Of a stretch of DNA of 64,000 bases, positions 16,199 to 23,968 are shown piece by piece. Every line of letters begins with the position of its first letter. Positions within the stretch are counted from its first letter, which is position 1. A model generated the notes under the pieces. It saw nothing but the letters and a program-made list of their open reading frames with translations. It was not told the origin of the DNA and ran no database searches. The stretch is from Thermoleophilales bacterium. GTDB taxonomy: Bacteria; Actinomycetota; Thermoleophilia; Solirubrobacterales; 70-9. Location: assembly GCA_020636955.1 (NCBI GenBank), contig JACJWY010000001.1:179198-243197 (forward strand), written 5' to 3'. The position numbers were made by a program, and so were the translations under genes.

Positions 16199-17215
16199 TT
16201 ACCTTTTCTCCAGGGTGACGACCACTTGGTAAATGTCGGCGGTCATGACTGCGACGTCTTTCAATTCAAACTCCTCATTCCAGTTCTGCCTGATCCACGG
16301 CAGGTTGATCATCGTCTCCCCGTAGCTCATCTCGCCGCCGTCGTATTGCGGATGATCCTCATCCGGATGGGGGAGAAAAACAAAGGCCGGTTCGGTCCCG
16401 AGATCCTCCCGGTGCACTCCGGTCGCTTCCAGGGGGGCGGCCATTGCCGGCACCAGGTCCAGGTAGGCCGGCGGACGGATGGTGAAGACGAAAAGCCCTC
16501 CGGGCTCGAGCGAGCGGGAGATCGCCCCGGCCAGCGCCCGGGCCGCGGTCTCGGAGATATGGGTCAGGACCGAGAAGGCGAAGACCAGGTCAAATTTCTC
16601 TTCGAAGGGCAGCGTTTCCGGCAGAAAATCGCTGCGGGCGAAGGTGGCGGGCACCCGGTTCTTTCGGCACGATTCGAGGATTTCCTCGACCGGGTCGCAG
16701 CCGAAGAGGTTGCCCGGATCGACGTCGCGGGCGAGCATCCGGGTCATCCGGCCCCATCCGCATCCGACGTCGAGAACCTTGGAGGAGGCAAGCTCGCGGT
16801 CACCGAACCGACCCTGTACCTCTTTGAGCTTGCGGTAGAAGCAGACGCTCTGGGCGGCCAGGCCCGGGCCACTGGCTCCGTTCCACATCTGTTGGGTGGC
16901 GGGGTCCGGCAGGCCGGGGAGGAAGGCCCGGATACCGGGGAAGCTCTCGTATTCGAGGGTCAGCAGCAGGGCCCAGAGGTCGTCGTCCAGAGGCCGGAAT
17001 TCCCGGTAGGCCTCCGCGCCTTTCCCTTTGATCGAGTCTTCCAGTTCCGTCAGCCCGGCCCCGAAAAGCGGAACCAGCCAGCGGTCGAGGTCCGAATGTC
17101 CGGGCCCCCCGGCGGGTTCGGACCTCGCCGCGGATCCGGTCCGGGTGACCCGGTCGCGCAGGCGGCCGAGTCCCGATGCGGCCCGGTGGAGGGTTCTGGG
17201 TGGCTGCTCAGGCAC
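16199..17215 (-). CDS. Class I SAM-dependent methyltransferase with N-terminal extension
   Basis: The GTG at 17215 is preceded by TAGCAT at 7 bases, which supports it. Of 338 residues, the first 140 are an uncharacterised extension. The methyltransferase fold follows with VLDVGCGWGRMTRMLA, LFGCDPVEEIL, FARSDFLPETLPF, FDLVFAFSVLTHI and a late FVFTIRPPAY strand. It leads a two-gene unit with the methyltransferase below. Together with the FkbM fusion and the partial gene at the left edge, the locus encodes at least five methyltransferase domains, which suggests a heavily methylated surface glycan. Confidence 0.82.
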   Translation of the reverse strand: MPEQPPRTLHRAASGLGRLRDRVTRTGSAARSEPAGGPGHSDLDRWLVPLFGAGLTELEDSIKGKGAEAYREFRPLDDDLWALLLTLEYESFPGIRAFLPGLPDPATQQMWNGASGPGLAAQSVCFYRKLKEVQGRFGDRELASSKVLDVGCGWGRMTRMLARDVDPGNLFGCDPVEEILESCRKNRVPATFARSDFLPETLPFEEKFDLVFAFSVLTHISETAARALAGAISRSLEPGGLFVFTIRPPAYLDLVPAMAAPLEATGVHREDLGTEPAFVFLPHPDEDHPQYDGGEMSYGETMINLPWIRQNWNEEFELKDVAVMTADIYQVVVTLEKR

Positions 17216-17222
17216 CCGCCGA

Positions 17223-17228
17223 ATGCTA
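17223..17228 (-). promoter_or_regulatory. -10 element TAGCAT, leaderless start for 17215
   Basis: On the reverse strand TAGCAT is followed by 7 bases and the GTG at 17215. No Shine-Dalgarno is visible. Confidence 0.5.
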
Positions 17229-17245
17229 TCGGTGGTTTGCCGGGG

Positions 17246-18175
17246 TCAACCTTCCGGTTTGGCCGCTCCGGATTCGAGGTCGGCGAGCAGATCGGCAACG
17301 CTTTCCCGGAGCGGGGTATTCGCCTTCCAGCCGGTCGCTTCAAGGATGCGGGAAGGGTCACCGGTCACTGTGCCCGGGTCGCCCGGTCGCGGCGGCAGGG
17401 AACCTTCGAGCTCCAGTCGAAAAGGGCGCGGGCCCGATGCTGCTTCGCCGAACACACCCGCGAGTTCCTCCAGGCTCACCGCCTTTCCCGAACACAGATT
17501 GAAGGTACCGGTGGCCGACTTCTCGATGACCATGGCTACCCCGCGGGCGGCGTCTCTGACGTCGGTGTAGTCGCGACTTATCTGCGGATCCCGGACCTTG
17601 ACCGTGGCTTCGGTTTTCCCCAGGCTCATTGCGGTGTCGGCCGCCCGGGCGAACTCGCCCGGAGCCTGATCGGCCGGCTGTCCGGGTCCGATCAGGTTGA
17701 AGACCCTCAGAACCGCGGTCCTGCGGCCGGCTGCGGCATGCTGATGACAGAGCATTTCCGCCGCAAGTTTTGAAGCGGCGTAGATCGAGTCCGGCCGGGT
17801 TGGCGCCTCTTCGGGAAGCCGATCGGCGGAAGCCGCATAGACGGCAGCCGAGGAGATGAAAACCAGCCGGGCCGCCCGGCAGTGGCGTCCCAGCTGCTCC
17901 AGAAGGTTGAAGGTTCCGCCGACGTTGACCCGGAAGCAGCCGGCCGGGTCATCCGCGGCGTCAGCAGCTGCCGCGACCCCGGCGGCACAGACCACCGTCC
18001 CCGGCCGGCATTCGCAGATCGCCGCCTCGATCGATTCCGGGTCGAGCAGATCGAGGGCGACGTCTCCGCTGACGCGGTTGCCCGTGAGGACTTCTTTCCC
18101 GGAAGTGCGAAGGGCCTCGCTGATTCTGCGGCCGAAGAAACCGCGCCCGCCGATGACCAGGACCGGCCCGGCCAC
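17246..18175 (-). CDS. NAD-dependent epimerase/dehydratase (extended SDR)
   Basis: The 309-residue protein starts with GTG and opens with PVLVIGGRGFFGRRISEAL, a GxxGxxG dinucleotide-binding turn. The active site is FISSAAVYAAS with SIYAASKLAAE (Tyr-x3-Lys). Motifs such as VFNLIGPGQPADQAPGEF and RDYTDVRDAARGVAMVIE match GalE/RmlD/RffG-like sugar-modifying enzymes. It would convert a nucleotide sugar by epimerisation, dehydration or reduction. It follows the UDP-glucuronate decarboxylase gene with a 7-base gap, so the two probably make one or more rare nucleotide sugars for the glycan. Confidence 0.83.
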   Translation of the reverse strand: MAGPVLVIGGRGFFGRRISEALRTSGKEVLTGNRVSGDVALDLLDPESIEAAICECRPGTVVCAAGVAAAADAADDPAGCFRVNVGGTFNLLEQLGRHCRAARLVFISSAAVYAASADRLPEEAPTRPDSIYAASKLAAEMLCHQHAAAGRRTAVLRVFNLIGPGQPADQAPGEFARAADTAMSLGKTEATVKVRDPQISRDYTDVRDAARGVAMVIEKSATGTFNLCSGKAVSLEELAGVFGEAASGPRPFRLELEGSLPPRPGDPGTVTGDPSRILEATGWKANTPLRESVADLLADLESGAAKPEG

Positions 18176-18182
18176 AGGAACC

Positions 18183-19130
18183 TCAGCCGGTCTTGCCGAT
18201 CAGCCGGTCCCGGCCCGACTGGTCGATCGTCTTCTTCAGTCCTTCGGAAAGCGGCATGGTCGGCTCCCAGCCGAGCAGTCTTTTCGCCCGGTCGATATTG
18301 GGCTGACGGACCTGCGGGTCATCGGTGGGCAGAGGCTCGAAGGTGACTTCCGACTCGGCCCCGGAAACCTCGATCACCGAGTTGGCAAGCTGAAGCAGCG
18401 TGTACTCGTCGGGGTTTCCGATGTTGACCGGCAGGTGCTCTTCCGATTCGGCCAGCAGGATCAGTCCCCTGACCAGGTCGTCGACGAAACAGAAAGAGCG
18501 GGTCTGTGATCCGTCGCCGAAAACGGTCAGTGGCAGGTTCTGCATCGCCTGGCGCAGGAAGGTCGGGATCGCCCTGCCATCGTGGGCCCTCATCCGCGAA
18601 CCGTAGGTGTTGAAGATCCGCACGATCGAGGTGTTCACCCCCTGCTGGCGGTGGTAGGCCATGGTCAGGGCTTCGGCGTAGCGCTTGGCTTCGTCATAGA
18701 CCCCGCGCGGGCCGATCGGATTTACGTGGCCCCAGTAGCTCTCCTCCTGGGGATGGACCTGCGGGTCGCCGTAGACCTCGGAGGTGGAGGCGAGCAGGAA
18801 GCGGGCCCGCTTGAATTTCGCCACGCCGAGCATGTGCCAGGTGCCCTGCGCTCCGACCTTCAGGGTGTGTAGTGGCAGCCGCGCGTAGTCGATCGGGCTG
18901 GCCGGGGAGGCGAGGTGGTAGACGTAGTCGACCTCACCTTCGATGTCCACCCTCGCGGTGATGTCCTGGTTTACGAAGGTGAAGTCGGGGCTCTTGATGT
19001 GTTCGATGTTCTGCAGCGAACCCGTATCCAGGTTGTCGATGCAGATCACCTTGCTGCCCTTTTCCAGCAGGGCATCACAAAGGTGTGATCCGACGAATCC
19101 GGCTCCTCCGGTTACCACGCATACAGTCAT
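18183..19130 (-). CDS. UDP-glucuronate decarboxylase (UDP-xylose synthase type)
   Basis: The ATG at 19130 gives 315 residues. It opens with VVTGGAGFVGSHLCDAL, then VICIDNLDTGSLQNIEH and VDYVYHLASPASPIDYARLP, an almost diagnostic stretch for the UXS family. The catalytic region has LASTSEVYGDP and GVYDEAKRYAE (Tyr-x3-Lys), and RIFNTYGSRMRAHDGRAIP follows. The enzyme turns UDP-glucuronate into UDP-xylose and CO2 using bound NAD. This makes xylose or a derived pentose a likely component of the surface glycan. A -10 hexamer 7 bases before the ATG argues against the longer in-frame start at 19238. Confidence 0.92.
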   Translation of the reverse strand: MTVCVVTGGAGFVGSHLCDALLEKGSKVICIDNLDTGSLQNIEHIKSPDFTFVNQDITARVDIEGEVDYVYHLASPASPIDYARLPLHTLKVGAQGTWHMLGVAKFKRARFLLASTSEVYGDPQVHPQEESYWGHVNPIGPRGVYDEAKRYAEALTMAYHRQQGVNTSIVRIFNTYGSRMRAHDGRAIPTFLRQAMQNLPLTVFGDGSQTRSFCFVDDLVRGLILLAESEEHLPVNIGNPDEYTLLQLANSVIEVSGAESEVTFEPLPTDDPQVRQPNIDRAKRLLGWEPTMPLSEGLKKTIDQSGRDRLIGKTG

Positions 19131-19137
19131 GCGCGGG

Positions 19138-19143
19138 ATCGTA
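19138..19143 (-). promoter_or_regulatory. -10 element TACGAT, leaderless start for 19130
   Basis: On the reverse strand TACGAT is followed by 7 bases and the ATG at 19130. No Shine-Dalgarno is present, so the transcript is probably leaderless. Confidence 0.58.
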
Positions 19144-19202
19144 TTGCAAGCTTGCCCGCGTCCGCCGCCATGCCTTGTGCGAATCCGGATTGGATCGTGG
19201 TC

Positions 19203-19208
19203 TAGATT
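19203..19208 (+). promoter_or_regulatory. -10 element TAGATT for the SGNH gene at 19225
   Basis: TAGATT lies 16 bases before the GTG at 19225. The gap holds GGAGGGAAA, a strong Shine-Dalgarno directly before the start. This gene would have a short leader of about 10 bases, unlike the leaderless neighbours. Confidence 0.4.
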
Positions 19209-19224
19209 GTCGGTCGGAGGGAAA

Positions 19225-20321
19225 GTGGGGGAAGACATTCAGAACGGACCAGGAGTCAGGACTGCACGCCGCCGTACCGGCGTCGCCGCGATTGCCGTTC
19301 TTGCTGCCTTGCTCCTCTTCGGCTTCTCGGGAGCGGCGGTCCCGGGCGCCTACGGGTCCCCGGCCCCGGCCTCCTTCGAATCTTCGGCCCCGGCCGATCC
19401 ACCGGCCTGGCAATCGGCCCCGATCGTGCCGCAACTCAAGGGTCGCCTCCTTGCCCGGCTCCGTTACGACGCCAAGCGAGGAAAGAAGCTCGGGATGCGC
19501 TCCGACGTCTTCGCCAAGGTCGGTGACTCGAACACCGAGATGGCCGGCGCTTTCTATGGCCTTGCCTGTGCAAAGCCGGACCCTCCCCTGGGACCGAAGC
19601 TGGCGGCGGTGGTGCGACGTTACAACCGGGTGCGCCTGCCGAATCCCGATCCTTTGCCCGGCTGCGGTCCTTCAACTTCGTTTTCGCGGCATTCCGTCGC
19701 CACCCGCACCGGCGCCCCGAGTTTCTGGCCGGGTTGGCCGATCGCAAAGTTGTCGGACGAGAGCTACTGGAAAAGCCGGCCGGTTGCCCGCTCGATGAGA
19801 CCCCGATCGGCTGCGAGCTCAGGGTGACCCGCCCCCGTTACACGCTGATCATGACCGGCACCAATGACATCGGTGTCGACCGTTACTACGGAGCGGTCCC
19901 GGGTAGCAACAACCGGCATTGGGTCTCTCGCCTGGTCACCCTCAGCCGGTCAACCGGGACCATCCCGGTGATCAGCACCCTGCCCCGGATGCTTTCCCCC
20001 GACCCCGAAAGGCAGTTGATGTTCGACCGGGGCATCGGCCGGATCAACGCGGGCCTCCTCCGTCTCACCCGGGAACGGAAAGTTCCGCTGGTCAACATCT
20101 GGCGAGCGGTGAACGAACCGCAGATGGTCAACTTCGGCCTGTTTGACCCTCTCCATCTCGGGATTTACGGTCTGGTTGATCCGAAGAGCAGCCTGGTCCC
20201 GGATCCCGCCGCGTTCACCAACTCGGTGATCTTCACCCGCGAGGCCCTTCGTTACGGGGCCAATCGCCGCAACCTGATCATGCTGAAAACCCTGGCCCGG
20301 CTCGATCAGGCGATCGGTTGA
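19225..20321 (+). pseudogene. SGNH/GDSL hydrolase with a frameshift
   Basis: A GTG with a good ribosome site begins a secretion signal (RRRTGVAAIAVLAALLLFGFSG) and the first catalytic block DVFAKVGDSNTE (Ser nucleophile). That frame stops at 19825-19827. From about 19734 the next frame carries the rest: LIMTGTNDIG (block III) and FDPLHLGIYG (Asp/His of block V), ending at 20321. Between the two cysteines aligned with the intact paralogue at 20340 there are 149 bases here against 150 there, so one base has been lost, between about 19730 and 19775. Both halves are otherwise undamaged: a recent mutation or a sequencing error. Confidence 0.75.
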
Positions 20322-20339
20322 CGTGGGTGGACGGTTCAC

Positions 20340-21359
20340 ATGACTTTTCGACCGGCAGCCCACTTCCTGGCCGCGATCCTGGTTGTCGCCCTTCTGGCCG
20401 GCTGCGGTTCGGGTTCGGATCAGTCCACCGAGACCGGGTCCGGGCAGTCACCCGCGCCTCTGGCCGACCTGCCGTCCGCGAGCGAGGGTCGGGTACTGCC
20501 GGATCTTTCGGCCGCGGCGGGCCAACGACTCAGGCGGGAGGTGGCGCGGGCCGACCGGGAGAAGATGAACCCGGACGTCTTTGCCAAGGTCGGGGATTCG
20601 AACACGGAGTGGCCGCAGAACCTCTACGGGCTGGGCTGCCGCGAGGTCGGTTACGGCTCCAACGGCGACCTCGAGTCGGTGGTCGCCAGGTACTCGAAGG
20701 TGAAATTCCCCGAACTGGCCGGCCTGTCGGGTTGCTCCCCGATCAATTCGCTGACCCGGCGTTCGGCGGCCGCGGTCTCCGGGGTCTGGACCGAGTGGCT
20801 GATGACCCCGACCGAGGATCTGCCGGCCACGGGCATCGCCCCGCCGACCGATGAATGCGAGCCGGAGCAGACCCCGCTCGATTGCGAGATCGGCCTGATC
20901 AGTCCGCGCTGGGTCTTGATCATGTCGGGCACCAACGACGCCCTGCTCGGACGCCCGCTAGGCAACACCTACCGCGATGAGTTGGTGAGGATGGTCGACC
21001 GGGTGCGTGAACTCGGTCCGGTCCCGGTACTTTCGACCTTGCCGCCGATGGCGGTCCAGGCCCATAACGGGCAGCCGGGCGAGGAACGGATCGGCGAAGC
21101 GAACCGGATCATCCGTGAGGTCGCCGAAGAGAAGGAGGTGCCCCTGATCGACCTGCATTCGGCCCTGGCCGCTGCGGGCATGGTCGATCACGGCCTTGCG
21201 GCGGACGGCCTTCACCTCGGGGTATACGGCGGCGAGGAACAACCCGACGTGATGCGCGGCTCGGCGATGCTGACCATTCCCGCGCTCCATTACGGGGCGA
21301 ATCGTCGCAACCTGATCTGGCTTCAGACCCTGGAGAGGCTGGACCGCGCGGCCGGGTAG
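20340..21359 (+). CDS. SGNH/GDSL hydrolase lipoprotein
   Basis: The 339-residue protein has a lipoprotein signal ending LLAGCGSG, so it is likely anchored outside the membrane. Catalytic blocks are DVFAKVGDSNTEW (Ser), MSGTNDALLG (GxND) and DGLHLGVYG (Asp-x2-His). It resembles lysophospholipase L1/TAP-like esterases. It is an intact paralogue of the frameshifted gene before it; the C-terminal ALHYGANRRNLIWLQTLERLD is nearly identical. Beside a glycan locus, removal or transfer of acyl groups on a surface polymer is a reasonable guess. Confidence 0.8.
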   Translation: MTFRPAAHFLAAILVVALLAGCGSGSDQSTETGSGQSPAPLADLPSASEGRVLPDLSAAAGQRLRREVARADREKMNPDVFAKVGDSNTEWPQNLYGLGCREVGYGSNGDLESVVARYSKVKFPELAGLSGCSPINSLTRRSAAAVSGVWTEWLMTPTEDLPATGIAPPTDECEPEQTPLDCEIGLISPRWVLIMSGTNDALLGRPLGNTYRDELVRMVDRVRELGPVPVLSTLPPMAVQAHNGQPGEERIGEANRIIREVAEEKEVPLIDLHSALAAAGMVDHGLAADGLHLGVYGGEEQPDVMRGSAMLTIPALHYGANRRNLIWLQTLERLDRAAG

Positions 21360-21392
21360 CGGCCCGGTTTCAATTCACCGCCGCATTCCGGT

Positions 21393-21398
21393 TAGGCT
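21393..21398 (+). promoter_or_regulatory. -10 element TAGGCT for 21427
   Basis: TAGGCT stands 28 bases before the ATG at 21427, leaving a leader of about 20 bases that contains GAAAGGA, a clear Shine-Dalgarno. A leadered exception in this window. Confidence 0.4.
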
Positions 21399-21426
21399 CG
21401 GAGCGGAGGCAGAGAAAGGAACATTC

Positions 21427-21729
21427 ATGCTCTGTGCATTGACTGTCCGCAAGGTGAAGCCGGGCATGGCCAGCGAGTTCATCGAGAACTTCCGGCCGCC
21501 CGATGATGAAGTCCCTGGCGGCTGGAAGCGGTTCTTCGCGATCCGCAATCTGGCCGACGAGGACGAAGTCATCACCTTCGGGCTTTTTGACGGCGACCTC
21601 GACCAGCTCAACGCGAGCCAGGCCGATGACAACCGCTACGCCGAGCGGATCGCGGCGGTCGAGCCGTTCATCGAGTCGACCGGGACCAGTGGCGTCTTCG
21701 AGGTCCTGATCGACCAGGCGATCGACTGA
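21427..21729 (+). CDS. Small protein, dimeric alpha-beta barrel-like (uncharacterised)
   Basis: The 100-residue protein begins MLCALTVRKVKPGMASEFIENF and continues with RFFAIRNLADEDEVITFGLFDG and YAERIAAVEPFIES. The alternation of strand, helix, strand, strand, helix with the opening KPGM...F resembles the ABM/EthD-type ferredoxin-like fold, which often works as a dimer in oxygenases or sensors. I do not recognise a specific family. The Shine-Dalgarno GAAAGGA and codon use support it as a real gene. It ends at a large palindromic structure facing the gene on the other strand. Confidence 0.6.
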   Translation: MLCALTVRKVKPGMASEFIENFRPPDDEVPGGWKRFFAIRNLADEDEVITFGLFDGDLDQLNASQADDNRYAERIAAVEPFIESTGTSGVFEVLIDQAID

Positions 21730-21732
21730 ATC

Positions 21733-21807
21733 GCGGCGGCATCTCCAGGGGCCAGATCGGTCGCCCCGCGAGGGGCAGGCTGGCCTGGCTTTCAGAGATG
21801 CCGCCGC
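21733..21807. terminator. Large nested palindrome between convergent genes
   Basis: GCGGCGGCATCTC (21733-21745) is perfectly repeated in inverse at 21795-21807. Inside lie a second imperfect pair (CCAGGGGCCAG with CTGGCCTGG) and a tight inner hairpin GCCCC-GCGA-GGGGC (21763-21776). The whole folds into a stem of about 75 bases. It covers the 3' ends of two convergent genes and includes the last codons and stop of the reverse gene. Probably a bidirectional terminator or RNA-end stabiliser; no T-tract. Confidence 0.6.
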
Positions 21808-22025
21808 CCGCGCCGCCCGACGCCTTGGTCGGACGACGGCCAGTCGAAGCTCAGCCGGAGTTCATCCAGATCGGCCAGCGGGCCCGGCTCACGGTTCCGG
21901 TAGGTGGCCAGCTCGCTGCGCACAGCCGACTCGAACATTGCGTCCTTGTCGACCCCGCGGATAGCGGCCTGCCGCTCCATTCCTGTGAGCAGTCCGTCCG
22001 GGATCTGTCCCTCCGTCCTCGCCAT
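21792..22025 (-). CDS. Small uncharacterised protein
   Basis: The 77-residue protein reads MARTEGQIPDGLLTGMERQ, then AAIRGVDKDAMFESAVRSEL and a C-terminal basic tail RRGRRHL. The central part looks helical and could be a ribbon-helix-helix or antitoxin-like piece, but no toxin gene is adjacent. A TATGTT exactly 6 bases before the ATG supports expression as a leaderless message. The tail codons form one arm of the large palindrome. Function unknown. Confidence 0.5.
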   Translation of the reverse strand: MARTEGQIPDGLLTGMERQAAIRGVDKDAMFESAVRSELATYRNREPGPLADLDELRLSFDWPSSDQGVGRRGRRHL

Positions 22026-22031
22026 GGGCCG

Positions 22032-22037
22032 AACATA
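22032..22037 (-). promoter_or_regulatory. -10 element TATGTT, leaderless start for 22025
   Basis: On the reverse strand TATGTT is followed by 6 bases and the ATG at 22025. No Shine-Dalgarno. Confidence 0.5.
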
Positions 22038-22145
22038 GCGCCGGCCTTCAAGGCTGTGTGAGCCATGTCAACCCGACCTCGCCAAAAACCCCGGCATTTG
22101 CGGAAACAGTCGCCGGCGCCGGCCGCGCCGTGAAGCCGGGCGGTG

Positions 22146-22370
22146 CTATGAGGCCGGTCCGCCGGGCTGCTCCGAGTGGACTTTGACCAGCAGGTCCTCG
22201 ATCCGGTCAAGGTCGATCGGGCCGAGTTCTTCTTCCTCGAAGTAGACCTGCTCGTCGAAGAGGCCGTAGAGGGTGCCCAGAACCTCGCCACCGTCCTTCA
22301 GCTTCAAGTTGATCCGCGCACCCCGGCCGACGCGGGGGATGGTGGCAGCGATTTCCTCCCTTGAGCTCAC
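22146..22370 (-). CDS. Small protein with SH3/Sm-like barrel pattern (uncharacterised)
   Basis: The 74-residue protein has five predicted strands: ARINLKLKDGGEVLGTLYGL, DEQVYFEEEELGPIDLDRI and EDLLVKV. Short strands with an early glycine turn after KDG resemble Sm/LSm or SH3-like barrels that bind RNA or protein, but the match is only by pattern. It starts with GTG, 6 bases after a TAGGTT. It is strongly acidic. It stands alone on the reverse strand, upstream of and divergent from the sigma factor gene. Confidence 0.55.
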   Translation of the reverse strand: MSSREEIAATIPRVGRGARINLKLKDGGEVLGTLYGLFDEQVYFEEEELGPIDLDRIEDLLVKVHSEQPGGPAS

Positions 22371-22376
22371 CCCATC

Positions 22377-22382
22377 AACCTA
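22377..22382 (-). promoter_or_regulatory. -10 element TAGGTT, leaderless start for 22370
   Basis: On the reverse strand TAGGTT is followed by 6 bases and the GTG at 22370. The remaining 245 bases up to the sigma gene at 22628 hold no other element I can name apart from its Shine-Dalgarno. Confidence 0.55.
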
Positions 22383-22627
22383 GCCTCGCCGGGATTGAGG
22401 CGCATTCCTGCCGAGATCCCCGAGTGAAAATGCCGCAATTTGCGAGGAACCCGACCGAAGGAGGGGGGCGAGGTTCGGGTCCGACACACCTTGGAGAAAC
22501 GGATGGACACCTCTTGTCAGGCCGAAAACACCGCTTCCGGTCCCCGCCAGCCGGCATCGGGGGTCTGTTACATCACGCGATTTGCGGGTAAGGCAAGAGG
22601 CAGATCGTCCAAGGAGCAGGAGACCCC

Positions 22628-23968
22628 ATGAGGGGAGTTGAAGCAGCAAGCCAGGAAGTTCGCATCGCCGGTGGCGGCCCCGACCAGGCGGCCCGGAAGC
22701 GGGCGGCTGTCGAACTCATCAGGAACCACGACCGGCCGCTCAGGTGGACCGCGAGGCGATATTCGATCTGTCCCGAAGATGCCGAGGATGCATATCAGCG
22801 TGGTGTCGAGATCCTGCTCTCCAAGGCACCGACCACCGACCTCAGGCAGCTTCTGCCCTGGACCCGGACGGTGATCAAGCACGAGGCGCTGGCGATCCGC
22901 AAGAACCGCGAGCGCACTCTCGCCCGGCCGGGCCAGGAACACGAAAGGGAAAGTGATCTCGAAGACTGGGTCCAGCTGATCGCTTCCGAGAGCGACGGGC
23001 CCGACGAGATCACGGTCCGGAGGGAAAAGGTTGCCAGAAGCCGCGAGGCCCTCGCGCAACTCAAGCCGGCCGAGCTGAAGGCGCTCACTCAACTGGCGGA
23101 GGGATTCTCCTACCAGGAGATCGGGGAAATCAACCAGTGGTCCAGGACCAAGGTCAACCGTTGCCTGGCTGAAGGCCGGGCTCGATTCCGCAGCGTCTTT
23201 CGCGATAGCGAATCCGGAGAGCGATGCCCGACCTTCGAACCATTGCTCTCCGCCTGTTGTGACGGCGAACTGGACGAGTTCCAGAAAGCCGAGCTTGAGC
23301 GGCACCTGGCGGTCTGCGGCCATTGCCGGTCGACCCTCCGCGCCTATCGGGCGGTGCCTCGGGCGGCTGCGGCGCTGGCACCGCTTCTGCCGGTCAGCCG
23401 GGGGCTGCGGGAGCGCGCCCAGGAGATCCTCGTCGACCTTCAGACCCGGTTGCCGGGTTTCGGACGTGGCTCGGAATCCGGCTTCCAGTCCATGGTTGCC
23501 ACCGGGGGTTCCCGGGGTGCGGGCATGGCGGCGATCGCAAAACTCGCGGCCATCTGTGCCGGGACCGCCGGGACGGCAGCAGTCTGCGCGGCGACCGGGG
23601 TGTTGCCAGCAGCCGATCTGCTCCCTGACCGGGACGGGAAGGCCGGGATCGAGCGGAGGGCATCCGCCGAGCCGGAGCCGCCCCGGGAACCGATGGTGTT
23701 CGTGCCCTCGAACCCCGAACCGGCCCCTGCTTCCCAGGCGGCGGATCCCGACTCCGGAAACAATTCAGCGAATTCCGAGACTCCGGTGGCCAGCACACCT
23801 GAACCGGCAAGTCCGGACCCCGTGGTTACGACCACCGCACCCACGCCGACCGAGTCCGAGTTCACTCCCGAGGCGGCCGGGACGCCGGCGCCCGCGGTCG
23901 CAGCTTCGCCACCACCTGCCACGAGCTCGGTCCCGGTTGGGACCGGGCAAGGTGAGTTCTCGCCATGA
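22628..23968 (+). CDS. ECF-like sigma factor fused to zinc-finger anti-sigma domain and membrane anchor
   Basis: A strong ribosome site (AAGGAGCAGGAG) precedes the ATG. Of 446 residues, about 20-110 form sigma region 2 (CPEDAEDAYQRGVEILL, PWTRTVIKHEALAIRKNRER). Residues 140-195 are region 4 with the helix-turn-helix FSYQEIGEINQWSRTKVNRCL. Residues 202-235 are a zf-HC2 anti-sigma module with HLAVCGHC (His-x3-Cys-x2-Cys). A hydrophobic helix at about 298-328 (AIAKLAAICAGTAGTAAVCA) and a Pro/Thr/Ala-rich tail of about 115 residues follow. This would be a membrane-tethered, self-inhibited sigma factor. Its stop overlaps the ATG of the surface protein gene. Confidence 0.85.
   Translation: MRGVEAASQEVRIAGGGPDQAARKRAAVELIRNHDRPLRWTARRYSICPEDAEDAYQRGVEILLSKAPTTDLRQLLPWTRTVIKHEALAIRKNRERTLARPGQEHERESDLEDWVQLIASESDGPDEITVRREKVARSREALAQLKPAELKALTQLAEGFSYQEIGEINQWSRTKVNRCLAEGRARFRSVFRDSESGERCPTFEPLLSACCDGELDEFQKAELERHLAVCGHCRSTLRAYRAVPRAAAALAPLLPVSRGLRERAQEILVDLQTRLPGFGRGSESGFQSMVATGGSRGAGMAAIAKLAAICAGTAGTAAVCAATGVLPAADLLPDRDGKAGIERRASAEPEPPREPMVFVPSNPEPAPASQAADPDSGNNSANSETPVASTPEPASPDPVVTTTAPTPTESEFTPEAAGTPAPAVAASPPPATSSVPVGTGQGEFSP

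Noticed and set aside
16175..17773. Forward frame of about 530 codons across the methyltransferase and epimerase genes
   Set aside because: It spans two well-supported reverse genes and their intergenic gap; no motif supports it.
19074..19089. ATCACA-N4-TGTGAT palindrome resembling a CRP site
   Set aside because: The half-sites are in the reverse order to CRP (TCACA first, spacer 4) and lie inside the coding region of the UDP-glucuronate decarboxylase gene; likely codon coincidence.
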